Positions 39,796-48,434 of a stretch of 64,000 bases of DNA are shown in pieces. The stretch is from Paludisphaera borealis (lineage in GTDB: Bacteria; Planctomycetota; Planctomycetia; Isosphaerales; Isosphaeraceae): NCBI RefSeq assembly GCF_001956985.1, contig NZ_CP019082.1, positions 1,798,001 to 1,862,000 on the forward strand. The letters are read 5' to 3'. The notes beneath the pieces were generated by a model that was not told where the DNA came from, ran no database searches, and saw only the letters and a program-made list of their open reading frames with translations. The position numbers were made by a program, and so were the translations under genes. The first letter of the stretch is position 1; each line of letters opens with the position of its first letter.

Positions 39796-40944
39796 TCAGG
39801 CTGCAGGGGCTGGTAGTTGGCGTTCGCGGTAGTCGGCCCCGTTCTTGAGCAGGTGCCAGATCACCACCAGGATCTTGTGCGCCACGGCGATCAGAGCCTT
39901 CTTTTTCCCGAGTCGTGGGACCCATCGACGGTAGCAGATGCTGAAGGCGGTGTTCTTGGCGTGGCTGGCCGACCACGCCGACTGCACCAGGAGCGAACGC
40001 AGCCACGGACTCCCCTTGGTCGTCTTGCCGCTGCGGCGTTTGCCGGCGCTTTGGTCGTTGCCCGGGCACAGCCCCGCCCAGGAGCAGAGGTGGCCCGCGG
40101 TCGGGAACGACTCCACGTCCGGCCCGATCTCCCCCACGATCACCTCCGCCGCCCGATCCCCCACTCCGGGGATCCCCTGGAGCCGGCCCGCCGCCTCGTC
40201 GAACGGCCTCATGGCCTCGTCGATCCGCTCGTCCAGCCGCTCGATCAGGCGTTCCAACGCGTCGATCTGATCCGTCAGCAGCCGGAGCACGAAGCGGTGG
40301 TGGTCGGTGACCCGGCCCAACAGCGCCCGCCTCAGCTCGGGGATCTTGCCCCGGAGCCGCTGCTTGGCCAGATCGGCCAGCTTCTCCGGGTCGTCCTGGC
40401 CGTCGATGATCGCCCGGATCATGGCGCGCCCCGAGGCCCCCAGGACGTCGCTGGCCACCGACCCCAGCTTGACGTTGGCGTCCTCCAGCGTCTTCTGGAG
40501 GCGATTGGCCACCGCGGCGCGGTCGCGGACCAACTCGGTGCGCTGCCGGGTCAGGTCGCGAAGCTCGCGGATCTCCGGCTTGGGGATGAAGCTGGGCGAC
40601 AGCAGGCCGTGCTGGAGCAACTGGGCGATCCACTCGGCGTCCTTGACGTCGGTCTTGCGGCCGGGGACCTGCTTGAGCCGCCCGGCGTTGACCAGCATCA
40701 CGTCGAATCGCCCTTCCAGGATGTGGAAGATCGGCTTCCAGTAGACGCCCGTACTCTCCATGGCGACCTCGCGGACGCCGTGGGCGTCGAGCCAGTCGGC
40801 CAGGGCCAGCAAGTCCGCGGTCATCGTGCCGAAGGTGTGGACCACCGAGGCGACCGAGCCGTCGGGGTTGATGTGGCGGACGCAGGCGACGACGGTCTTC
40901 TTGTGGACGTCGAGCCCGGCGCAGCGATCGTGAACGATGTCCAT
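39796..40944 (-). CDS. IS110 family transposase
   Basis: 382 aa. The N-terminal RuvC-like DEDD domain shows CAGLDVHKKTVVACV, EVAMESTGVYWKPIFHIL and KTDVKDAEWIAQLLQHG, giving the Asp/Glu/Asp/Asp set. A coiled-coil follows, then the C-terminal transposase_20 domain with a helix-hairpin-helix (LQGIPGVGDRAAEVIVGEIG) and the conserved Ser-bearing region SAGKRRSGKTTKGSPWLR. Both domains are intact and length is normal, so it may be active. The ATG at 40944 follows a strong GGAGGGG. The open frame continues upstream through the leader to 41364, but that part lacks conservation. Confidence 0.95.
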   Translation of the reverse strand: MDIVHDRCAGLDVHKKTVVACVRHINPDGSVASVVHTFGTMTADLLALADWLDAHGVREVAMESTGVYWKPIFHILEGRFDVMLVNAGRLKQVPGRKTDVKDAEWIAQLLQHGLLSPSFIPKPEIRELRDLTRQRTELVRDRAAVANRLQKTLEDANVKLGSVASDVLGASGRAMIRAIIDGQDDPEKLADLAKQRLRGKIPELRRALLGRVTDHHRFVLRLLTDQIDALERLIERLDERIDEAMRPFDEAAGRLQGIPGVGDRAAEVIVGEIGPDVESFPTAGHLCSWAGLCPGNDQSAGKRRSGKTTKGSPWLRSLLVQSAWSASHAKNTAFSICYRRWVPRLGKKKALIAVAHKILVVIWHLLKNGADYRERQLPAPAA

Positions 40945-41205
40945 GACGTCCCCTCCAACTCGAGTGGTCGGAAACGAAGCAGTCCGAGCCGGTGGGACGA
41001 CCTCGGGGCGTAAAGCAGTTTCTTCTACGTGCTCCCCCGCTTCCGGGGGGCGACAGGACGGGGTTCGACATGAAGTCGAGCCGAGGCCGGGACCAAGTTC
41101 CTTCGCGGGTTCGCGACACCAAAGCCAATGACGGCCTCTCGCCCAGGGCCGGACATCCGCAGCATAACCCAACCCGACCCCATTTTCATGGGACGGGTTG
41201 AGCCA
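40945..41205 (-). ncRNA. Candidate IS110 bridge-RNA region (transposase leader)
   Basis: About 260 bp of non-coding DNA upstream of the transposase, where IS110-group elements encode their guide (bridge) RNA. Hairpins are visible: a 6-bp GC stem with tetraloop at 41034-41049, and an imperfect 11-bp stem at 41171-41199. Donor- and target-binding loops could not be assigned by eye. Confidence 0.3.
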
Positions 41206-41297
41206 AAGGCTCATGACCGTTCCTTCGTCCTGATTTTCGGGTGCCCGGCGATCGTTCCACACGACTCGGCCGGGCCGCCCGGGACCCTCCCGCCCGA

Positions 41298-41310
41298 TTG
41301 GGTTCGTTCG
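41298..41310 (+). repeat. TTGGGTTCGTTCG repeat, copy 1
   Basis: First of three exact copies of this 13-mer within 200 bp. Confidence 0.7.
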
Positions 41311-41384
41311 TCGCCAGGGTTTCTGGACGGATGGCGTAACCTGAATGTTTACATGGCCTTGCACGTGATCTTCCGGTGCCGGAA

Positions 41385-41397
41385 TTGGGTTCGTTCG
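41385..41397 (+). repeat. TTGGGTTCGTTCG repeat, copy 2
   Basis: Second exact copy, starting 87 bp after copy 1. Confidence 0.7.
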
Positions 41398-41484
41398 GCC
41401 GGTCTTCAGCCCGATTCGACCGCCCGCTCGGGGCCGACTCGACCGTTGCGGGCCAGCGTCGCGGTTCCCCGGGGCCGAGCGGTT

Positions 41485-41497
41485 TTGGGTTCGTTCG
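41485..41497 (+). repeat. TTGGGTTCGTTCG repeat, copy 3
   Basis: Third exact copy, starting 100 bp after copy 2. Confidence 0.7.
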
Positions 41498-41719
41498 TGC
41501 TCGCTTTACTCAGGCGGAGGACTGCCACGTCCGTCAGTTCTCCCCGGGAGAAGACATCCCGCACAGGGTCGCTGGCAGGCGGTGGAGGCATTCTCTTCCT
41601 GGCTGTTTGTTCAGTGTAGGCGGATTGTCAAAGAGCCCGACGAAGCGAGTGCTTCCTCCCTTGTCAATGTACGACGCTCGACGCGTTTTGGACGAGTATT
41701 CCGCGGCGAGCGGTCGTGA

Positions 41720-42946
41720 TCAGGCTTCGACGGGCGTCTCGGGGCCGTTGCGGCGGGCGGCGAGGGCGAATTCGAACCCGAGGGCCGGGAAGCAGAGCAG
41801 GTAGACGACCGCGCCGCAGATCCAGACGAATCCAGGCCATAAGCCCGAGGTTTGAGCGTACACCGTGGTCACGACCACGGGTCCGACGATCGAAGCCAGG
41901 CTCATGACGCTCACGAGCGTCCCTTGAAGCTCGCCCTGCTTCCCCTCGTCGACTTGTTTCGAGAGGAGCGCTTGAAGCGCGGGCATGGCGATCCCGCCGG
42001 CGGCCAGTAGGATCATGACGGGGAACACCATCCAGCCCTGGGTCGCGAGCGCCATGCCGACGAAGCCGAGGTTGTCGGCGATGAGCGCCAGCAGCAACGA
42101 CCGCCGGTCGCCCCAGCGTTTCGACATCCATCCCGTCAGAAACGCCTGGGATAGTCCGTACATGACGCCGAAGACGGCGAACGTCAGGCCGACCATCCGG
42201 GTTCCCCAGGCGTACCGGTCCTCGCCGTAGATGACCCAGATGGTCGCAGGCACCTGCGCCACGCAGCTGATCACCGAGTAAACGAGCAGCAGCGGGAGGA
42301 TCGCCTTGATGCCGAAGACCCACCACAGCGACCGGAACGGATTCAGGTGGGTGATGTGAAGCGGCTGCTTCTCGGCCAGGTGCGATTCCGGCAGCACGAA
42401 CCAGCCGAGCAGGAAATTGAGGCCGTTGAAGACCGCCGCGGCGAGGAACGGATAGCGCGGCGAGATGGCTCCGACGACGCCGCCGAGCAGCGGGCCGGCG
42501 ACGAATCCGATCCCGAAGCAGGCGTTCATGTAGCCGTAGCGTTGCGCCCGCTCGCTCTCGTCGGAGATGTCGGCCAGGTAAGCCGTCGCCACCGCCATGT
42601 TGGCGCCGGTGATCCCCGCGACGATCCGTCCCAGGTACAGGATCGGCAACGACGTCGTGAACGCCATCACCGTGTAGTCGACCGCCGCCCCCGCCAGCGA
42701 GACGAGCAGCACCGGCCGCCTGCCGTAGCGATCGCTGAGCGCCCCGAGGATCGGCGAGAAGAGGAACTGCATCAGCGCGTAAGCGGCCAGGAAATAGCCG
42801 AAGTGCCCAGCCACGTCCGTCGTGTGCGTCAGCTCGCGGATCAGGCTCGGCAGCACGGGGAGCACCAGCCCCAGACCGACGGAATCGAGCGTGACCGTGG
42901 CCAGAATGACAAGCAGGGGGCGACCGACCGATTTGCGCGGATTCAA
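41720..42946 (-). CDS. MFS transporter, TetA-like multidrug/tetracycline efflux
   Basis: 408 aa with about 12 transmembrane segments. The MFS motif A is GALSDRYGRRPVLLVSLAGA between TM2 and TM3; the antiporter-type motif C region is NACFGIGFVAGPLLGGVVGA. The N-terminal VTLDSVGLGLVLPVLPSLI matches TetA-family drug/H+ antiporters. Substrate is unknown, and similarity alone does not show resistance. The start is a TTG at 42946, backed by GAGGTGG 5 nt upstream. A regulator such as TetR is not next to it. Confidence 0.87.
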   Translation of the reverse strand: MNPRKSVGRPLLVILATVTLDSVGLGLVLPVLPSLIRELTHTTDVAGHFGYFLAAYALMQFLFSPILGALSDRYGRRPVLLVSLAGAAVDYTVMAFTTSLPILYLGRIVAGITGANMAVATAYLADISDESERAQRYGYMNACFGIGFVAGPLLGGVVGAISPRYPFLAAAVFNGLNFLLGWFVLPESHLAEKQPLHITHLNPFRSLWWVFGIKAILPLLLVYSVISCVAQVPATIWVIYGEDRYAWGTRMVGLTFAVFGVMYGLSQAFLTGWMSKRWGDRRSLLLALIADNLGFVGMALATQGWMVFPVMILLAAGGIAMPALQALLSKQVDEGKQGELQGTLVSVMSLASIVGPVVVTTVYAQTSGLWPGFVWICGAVVYLLCFPALGFEFALAARRNGPETPVEA

Positions 42947-43078
42947 ACAGCCACCTCATGGGTCGAGCGTCTCGAACGCGAGACTTCCTGTTCGTCGAGT
43001 TCGGCGCGGCGCAGACACCCGGCGGGGTCTTCGGGTTCGCGGCGTTTCTCTCGACCCGGAACCCTCAAGCAGACGACC

Positions 43079-45826
43079 TCAGCCCCATGTCGACGACCAT
43101 CGACTCTCGCCGGCGGGGAGTTGGATGGTCCAGTCGAGGCGGCCGGTCGTCGAGTGGAAACGGGGGGGCGGCAACGGCGGGGTCGAATGCCAGGGGCCGA
43201 GTTCGACGAGGCCGGGGCATGTGACCGAGACGTCGAGGGTGACAGGCCCCAGAAGCTGGACTTCGATGGTGAGCCGGTGGACCGCGCCGCCGATCGGCCG
43301 TTCGAGGCGGTAGGCGACGTCGCCGCACGGGAGCTTGCGCGACAGACCGGTGTAGGGCCACGAGCCGGGGAGCGTTGGCTTCAGCGTCAGCCGCCGATCG
43401 ACGGCGTCGTAATCGAGGCCCGTCAGGTCGAGCATGGTCTCGATGAGCATCGCGTGCAGGCCCCAGGCGGTGCCCCCGGGGCTGGCGGCGATCGAGGCCG
43501 GCTCGCTCCCCCGGGCGCTGGCTCGAAGCACCAATCCCAGCGGGCCGAGGCGGCCGACGATCGCCTCGATCATCGCCAGCGCGCGAGTCCAGTGCCGCCC
43601 CTGTCCGGATTCGCGGCCGAGCTGAATCAGGTAGCGAATCATCCAGAACGTGGCCAGGCTGGAAATCTCGTGGTGCTCGCCGACGTGTCCGGTGCGCGGC
43701 GGCGGGCTGGGGGGATACGACATCCGGCCCAGCATGTTGTGATCGGCGCCCATTGTGGGGTTGGCGCGGAGGATCGCTTCGGCGGTTCTCAGCAGGTGGG
43801 GGTCGGTGGCGGGAAGGAGGCCGAACGGGCAGGCCAGGCTCAGGGTGTTGACGTCGATCACCGATGAGCGATCAGCCACGTACTCGGGATTTCGGGTCCA
43901 GAGTCCACGGAGCATCGACATCCGCCGCCCGCTCAGGAACCGCCCGGTCTCGGTGTCGATCAGGCCGGCGAGCCCCTCTCGCTCGGGAGAGACTTTCTTG
44001 AGAATGCCCTCGAACCAGATGCGGTCGGCCAGAGCGTTCCACTCCGCGGCCGATTTCGACTGGTCGAGTCGCTCGGCGAGCCGGCTCGCGGCGCGGAGGC
44101 CGGCGACGACCGCCGCATTCGAATAGAGGAACGCGCCGAAGAGCTGATCGCCCATCCCGGCCGAGCTGATCAGGTTCAGGGTCTCGTCGAAGAACAGCCC
44201 GGGGTGCCCTCCCGAGTCGCCGGCGCACACCCGGGCGGCTTGCTCGACCATCGGCCAGACGCTGGCGACGAACTCAAGGTCGCCGGTGGCGCGATAGTAA
44301 CGTTCGAGCCCCCAAGGGATCAGCGCGGTCTGGTCGATGGCCGGGGTCTCCCATTCGGGGACGCCGTCGATCGAGTACTTCTGGAACCAGTAAAGGAACG
44401 GGCTGTTCTTGGCCTTGACCCTGCTGAGCCAGTGATAGACGCCCCGAAGGATCTCGGGATGACCGAGCCGGCCGAGAGCGCCGCCGACCCAGATGGCGTC
44501 GCGCGGCCAGCAGTAGGCGGAAAGCCCGCGATCGAGCCCCGCGGCGACCGCGCCGGTCTCGACGTCGGCGTGCAAGGCCGCCGCAAGCGCCGAACGCCGC
44601 ACGCTCACGGCGTATGCGGCGCGTGGCAGGTGGAACGTCGGGATCGGCTCGACGAAGTTGTCCCACTCGAGCGCCGTGCTCTGCTCGACCTGGTCGAGGT
44701 CGGTCGTTCGGAACCAGTTGAGGGCCGGCCGCAGCCAGTGGACGAAAGTGCCCTGATCGCCGCGCCAGCCGGTGAATGCCCCGCTGACCAACAGGTCGAC
44801 CGTGACCGACTCGCCGGGGGGGAGGTCGATCCATCGATAAAGGATCGCCTCGTTCGCGCCGGTCGGCTCGCAGTCGACGTCGCCCCGGTGGTCGAGCGCG
44901 AGCGCGAATTCGACGGTCGAGTCGCGCGCCAGCTTGCGGTTCGAGTGACCGTGGCCCCGGTTGATTGCCAGCAGGGTGCGGTCCTGGTCGTGCCAGCTCA
45001 GGCCCATGTCGCCGACGCCGCCGTTGATCTCGGCCTGGACGTAAATGCCGAAGATCGCCAGGCGCGGCTCGGTCCCCTCGTTCTTGATCCGGAACCGCTT
45101 GATGTACTGGCCCGACGATTTCTCCATGCCCGCGTTCACCGGCAGGGAATCGCCCATCGCCACGAAGTCGGTGATCAGGACCCGGATCGGCCCGTTCCGC
45201 CAGGCGAGGTCGGTAGTCAGGAGGTTGGTCGCGCCGGAGTAGTTCTGGAAGGCGTCCCAGGTCGACCGCTCGTTGAACCAGTCGAGCCGACGGCCGACCG
45301 CCAGACCGCCGACGATCGCCCGGAAGTGCGAGCGGCTCTGCGGCCGGTCGCCTTCCTTGGGACGCACGTTCGAATGCAAGCCGACGGTCGGGAAGTAGAC
45401 GTCGTAAGTCGAACCCCGGCCGTCGACCCGGACCGACATCGTCCGGTTGCCGACCAGCCCCTCGACGGCCGAACTCAGCAGATCGGCCGATTCGGTGCGG
45501 TCAGGGAGGTTGGGACGGACGATCGAATCCTGGAACGCGCTATAGGCGGTCTCGGAGTCTTGATGCTCGGCGACCGAGCGGTAGTGCAGGCGAATGCCGA
45601 CGGCCTGGGGAGGAATGGGGGCGTGCCAGAAACTGTTCCCCCCTTTGTTCTCGATCCAGTAGGTCGGAATCCGCCCGAGGGAAAGGTCGTCGGCGAACAG
45701 CTCAAGCCAGACCCGCTGGTTGTCTTCGATGGGATGGGTGCCCACCACCGCGGCTGACCACATACCCGCCCGAATCGGCCCCGCGTTCCGCCCCTTCGCC
45801 GCCGTCTCGATCCACGTCGCCACCAT
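43079..45826 (-). CDS. GH15-type glucoamylase/glucodextranase-like glycoside hydrolase
   Basis: 915 aa. The N-terminal half (about 1-400) is a beta-sandwich-like region without clear motifs. The C-terminal half is an (alpha/alpha)6 barrel: SAYCWPRDAIWVGGALGRLG (near residue 434) and GVPEWETPAIDQTALIPWGL (near 488) match GH15 substrate-binding and general-acid segments, with VIDVNTLSLACPFGLLP and GEHHEISSLATFWMIRYLIQ later. No signal peptide is visible, so it is probably cytoplasmic. It likely releases glucose from alpha-glucans or oligosaccharides. Start: the ATG at 45826. Confidence 0.78.
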   Translation of the reverse strand: MVATWIETAAKGRNAGPIRAGMWSAAVVGTHPIEDNQRVWLELFADDLSLGRIPTYWIENKGGNSFWHAPIPPQAVGIRLHYRSVAEHQDSETAYSAFQDSIVRPNLPDRTESADLLSSAVEGLVGNRTMSVRVDGRGSTYDVYFPTVGLHSNVRPKEGDRPQSRSHFRAIVGGLAVGRRLDWFNERSTWDAFQNYSGATNLLTTDLAWRNGPIRVLITDFVAMGDSLPVNAGMEKSSGQYIKRFRIKNEGTEPRLAIFGIYVQAEINGGVGDMGLSWHDQDRTLLAINRGHGHSNRKLARDSTVEFALALDHRGDVDCEPTGANEAILYRWIDLPPGESVTVDLLVSGAFTGWRGDQGTFVHWLRPALNWFRTTDLDQVEQSTALEWDNFVEPIPTFHLPRAAYAVSVRRSALAAALHADVETGAVAAGLDRGLSAYCWPRDAIWVGGALGRLGHPEILRGVYHWLSRVKAKNSPFLYWFQKYSIDGVPEWETPAIDQTALIPWGLERYYRATGDLEFVASVWPMVEQAARVCAGDSGGHPGLFFDETLNLISSAGMGDQLFGAFLYSNAAVVAGLRAASRLAERLDQSKSAAEWNALADRIWFEGILKKVSPEREGLAGLIDTETGRFLSGRRMSMLRGLWTRNPEYVADRSSVIDVNTLSLACPFGLLPATDPHLLRTAEAILRANPTMGADHNMLGRMSYPPSPPPRTGHVGEHHEISSLATFWMIRYLIQLGRESGQGRHWTRALAMIEAIVGRLGPLGLVLRASARGSEPASIAASPGGTAWGLHAMLIETMLDLTGLDYDAVDRRLTLKPTLPGSWPYTGLSRKLPCGDVAYRLERPIGGAVHRLTIEVQLLGPVTLDVSVTCPGLVELGPWHSTPPLPPPRFHSTTGRLDWTIQLPAGESRWSSTWG

Positions 45827-46382
45827 CGCCTGGTTGCCTCTCCTCGCCGATCACAGCGCCAATCAGAGCGCTTCGGCGGTAGACGCCCCTTGTAAGACCC
45901 GAGCGACATCATGCTCCGCTCGTCGCCCTAAATTCTGGAGTTTCCCAGCCCTTGCGCCAAGAGCACGGTGGTTCCCACGTGCGGATGCGTCACGCGCGCA
46001 ATGCAGCCTTGAATCCTCCGTCGCCTCGGCGAAAATCGGAGTCTCTCGTGCGGCGGCTCGACGGCTCAGGGCTCAACGCCGGAAGACCAACTCGCCTCAG
46101 TCTCATGCACTGCGACCCCGCTCCACGTCGAAGTGCGAGCAGGATACCCGTCCCCAATTCTGAACGCCCTTTGATACTTTAGGTTTTTTTTGGCTACTTG
46201 GTGTCTAAATAAATTGCCTGATCTTCCCCATCCTGGCAATGCTATCACATAGCTGTCGAAGCCTGCTTGCATCTAGAACCGCTGTGTCGTTGAATTGGAT
46301 CAGAACGCCGAGTTCGAAAGCCACTTGCACAATTAGACATGAAGCCATATTCGATTGAATCTCGATAAAGTACGAGGAAGTC
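45827..46382. other. Long intergenic region, lower GC, about 556 bp
   Basis: Non-coding between the GH15-type gene (-) and the PEP-CTERM gene (+). The second half (from about 46170) is visibly AT-rich, with a T8 run near 46185. No gene, tRNA or array is supported. It probably holds the promoters of both flanking genes. Confidence 0.5.
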
Positions 46383-47357
46383 ATGGTACCACGTTTCTCG
46401 TTCGCCGGATTGCTGACGCTCCTCCTTGGCCTGAGCCCGACGGCCCGCGCTGCACACTACACTTTCACCACGATCGACGTGCCCGGTGCCAGGGACACCG
46501 AGGTCGTGGGGATCAACAACCACGGCCAACTTACGGGCGCATACTTCGATCTAGCGGGTTTCAGCCACGCTTTCGTCTACAGCAATGGTGTCTTCACTAC
46601 GATCGCACCTCCCCCAGGGAACCAGTTCTTTGGCGCAAGGGCCATCAATGACGCTGGCGAGGTCTTAGGACATGCGGATGTGACGGGGAACTATCTCTTC
46701 AACGGCGTGACATATACGCCGATCCCCAACGTCCCCGGCTCAAGCAGTACGCTGGCCTCAGGCATCAACAACGCCGGTGATATAACCGGCGATTATGTCA
46801 CGGCGGACGGGTCCCAAGTCCTTGGCTTCCTCTTGAAAAACGGAGTTTTCACAACGTTTTCCGCGCCCGGTGGAGGGAACTGGACGAGCGGCGTCGGGAT
46901 CAACGACGCCGACCAGATCGTGGGCCACGCATACGACAGTCCCTTGATCGCGAGCGAATTCCATGGCTTCCTCTACCGCCAAGGCGTCTTCACCCGGATC
47001 GAGCCGCCGGGTGTTTTCGAGTCCAACGCCACTGGGATCAACAATCTCGGCCAGATCGTCGGCACCTACCATGATCCGCTGATTCCCACTCCGTCCCATA
47101 TCGGGTCATTCCTCTATAGCAACGGCGTTTACACCAAATTCGACCCTCCTGGGGCGGTCTCATCTGGTGCAAGCGACATCAACGACGCCGGCCAGATTGT
47201 CGGGACGTTCGTAGACGCCGCGGGTCGCGAGCACGGCTTTATCGCCTCGGTCGTGCCCGAGCCTTCGTCGCTGGCGATGGCCGGCATCGCCGGACTCGTT
47301 GGCCTCGGTTGCACCTGGCATCATCGGCGAAGGCGGAGATCGGGCGCCCTGCAGTGA
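46383..47357 (+). CDS. PEP-CTERM protein with HAF-type repeats
   Basis: 324 aa. A signal peptide (FAGLLTLLLGLSPTARA) precedes six to seven imperfect repeats of the HAF type: each has a GINNxGQIVG-like turn (VVGINNHGQLTGAYFD, AINDAGEVLGHAD, GINNAGDITGDYV, GINDADQIVGHAY, GINNLGQIVGTYH, DINDAGQIVGTFV) alternating with a FLYSNGVFT strand. The C-terminus is a PEP-CTERM sorting signal: VPEPSSLAMAGIAGLVGLGC then HHRRRRR. It is therefore exported and anchored or released by an exosortase/archaeosortase system, none of which is in this window. A GAGGA stands 6 nt before the ATG. Confidence 0.9.
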   Translation: MVPRFSFAGLLTLLLGLSPTARAAHYTFTTIDVPGARDTEVVGINNHGQLTGAYFDLAGFSHAFVYSNGVFTTIAPPPGNQFFGARAINDAGEVLGHADVTGNYLFNGVTYTPIPNVPGSSSTLASGINNAGDITGDYVTADGSQVLGFLLKNGVFTTFSAPGGGNWTSGVGINDADQIVGHAYDSPLIASEFHGFLYRQGVFTRIEPPGVFESNATGINNLGQIVGTYHDPLIPTPSHIGSFLYSNGVYTKFDPPGAVSSGASDINDAGQIVGTFVDAAGREHGFIASVVPEPSSLAMAGIAGLVGLGCTWHHRRRRRSGALQ

Positions 47358-47519
47358 GAATAGCCACGCCAATGCCCGCGGGCCGCTCCACCCGAGGTCG
47401 GAGATCGTTCATCCTCCGCATCGGACGGAGGCCAGCGCAACCGCGTGGTCATCTATTTTCTTGGTTGCAGGGATTCGGGCTTTTTTTCGTCTCCTTCCTC
47501 GGGACGAGCGTGACCGCTC

Positions 47520-48176
47520 TCATGGCTGCTCGGGAAGCCAGACGGTGCGTTTGGGCCGGCGGATGATCCGCTGGGCGGCCCACCCAAAGATGAGCAAGAG
47601 CAGCGCCACGCCAACGGCGAGTGTGCCGTTGGTGCCGAGGAGTTCGGCCGCCCGGAATATCATTTTCTGCATGCCGGCGCGGCGTCCATGGGCCTCAAGC
47701 ACCTCGCCCGCGGCTAGCTGGCCGGCGGAATGATAGAGCGCCCCCCAGAGTGCGCCGGCGAACACTCCGATGATCACGGGGGGGACCAGCGCCTCGAATA
47801 CGCTGATCGCTTCCTGTGAAGGTTGAAAGAGGCGGTCGGACTTCGCCAGGACCGCCTGCAGAATCTCGCCGGCGTTTCCGTCGCCCGTCGAGTAGGCAAG
47901 CTCCTTCGAGCCGTCTTCCCCGCCGTGGAGCGTCAGGCTGTTGTTTTCCGGGCTGACCTTGGCCTTGCTGATCGTCCGGGCGTCGAGGCTCTCAACTGAC
48001 TTGGCCCCCGCTTCCGAGGGGGCCCGGCCCTGCTCCAGCGCCTCAAGAACAGCTTTGACGTTGCGCTTCAGCGTCAACATGTTCCCGGTGACCTTCAGGC
48101 GATGCACCTCATGACCCCGGAGCATGAGGATGTACGCCCATTTCTCCTCCGACTTCAACCAGATTTGCGATTCCAT
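47520..48176 (-). CDS. Unrecognised protein with two C-terminal membrane segments
   Basis: 218 aa. Not assigned to any family. The N-terminal 120 residues are soluble (WLKSEEKWAYILMLRGHEVH, LTLKRNVKAVLEALEQG, NNSLTLHGGEDGSKELAYST) and look like a small alpha/beta domain. Two hydrophobic segments follow (ALVPPVIIGVFAGALWGALY and GTLAVGVALLLLIFGWAAQR), then a basic tail (RRPKRTVWLPEQP). Orientation is not certain. The ATG at 48176 was used; a GTG four codons earlier is in frame. It converges with the PEP-CTERM gene, 162 bp away. Confidence 0.65.
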   Translation of the reverse strand: MESQIWLKSEEKWAYILMLRGHEVHRLKVTGNMLTLKRNVKAVLEALEQGRAPSEAGAKSVESLDARTISKAKVSPENNSLTLHGGEDGSKELAYSTGDGNAGEILQAVLAKSDRLFQPSQEAISVFEALVPPVIIGVFAGALWGALYHSAGQLAAGEVLEAHGRRAGMQKMIFRAAELLGTNGTLAVGVALLLLIFGWAAQRIIRRPKRTVWLPEQP

Positions 48177-48200
48177 GGCATTTCCCACGCGATGTCAACC

Positions 48201-48240
48201 CGGCGCCAGGGCGCAAGCCCCACGCTCGCTCACCTGATGA
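48201..48240 (+). repeat. Dispersed 40-nt repeat, copy A
   Basis: Begins CGGCGCCAGGGCGCAAGCCC; about 33 of 40 positions match the copy at 49561-49600. Both lie in non-coding DNA flanking the GT2 gene. Confidence 0.55.
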
Positions 48241-48434
48241 CGCCAGGTATTTGTAGAGCCCTTACAAGCATAGGACACGGCACGCTTGCAAGCGACTCAA
48301 ACTCTTGAATAACGAGTCGGCCTGAGAAATGTGGAACTGACGGGTCTAAAGTTCTCCCCAATCGCCTGGACGACGGCGAATTGGAAGGACAATCCCCCTC
48401 GTTGCGCTCTGCTTCCGGGATCGTCTTGAAGCGG

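Larger units (their letters stand above)
39790..41205 (-). mobile_element. IS110-family insertion sequence (ends estimated)
   Basis: Contains a full-length IS110-type transposase (39796-40944) and a long structured leader (40945 to about 41205). Family members lack clear terminal inverted repeats, so the exact ends cannot be read; the 3' side must lie within the 47 bp after trpE. The leader side is placed near the last hairpin at 41171-41199. The element sits immediately 3' of trpE in opposite orientation. Confidence 0.6.
41206..41719. other. Non-coding region with repeats, about 515 bp
   Basis: Lies between the IS element and the MFS transporter gene. Contains three copies of TTGGGTTCGTTCG (listed separately) and no supported gene. 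Short open frames here show no domain. Confidence 0.55.

Noticed and set aside
41034-41049. GC hairpin in the IS leader as a rho-independent terminator
   Set aside because: No T-tract on either strand, so it is better explained as part of a structured RNA.
38021-41128. A 1,035-codon open frame on the - strand across trpE and the IS element
   Set aside because: Runs antisense to trpE and out of frame through the transposase; composition typical of a shadow frame, no domain.
46066-46272. A 68-codon frame on the - strand in the AT-rich spacer
   Set aside because: No RBS or domain; base composition is unlike real genes here.
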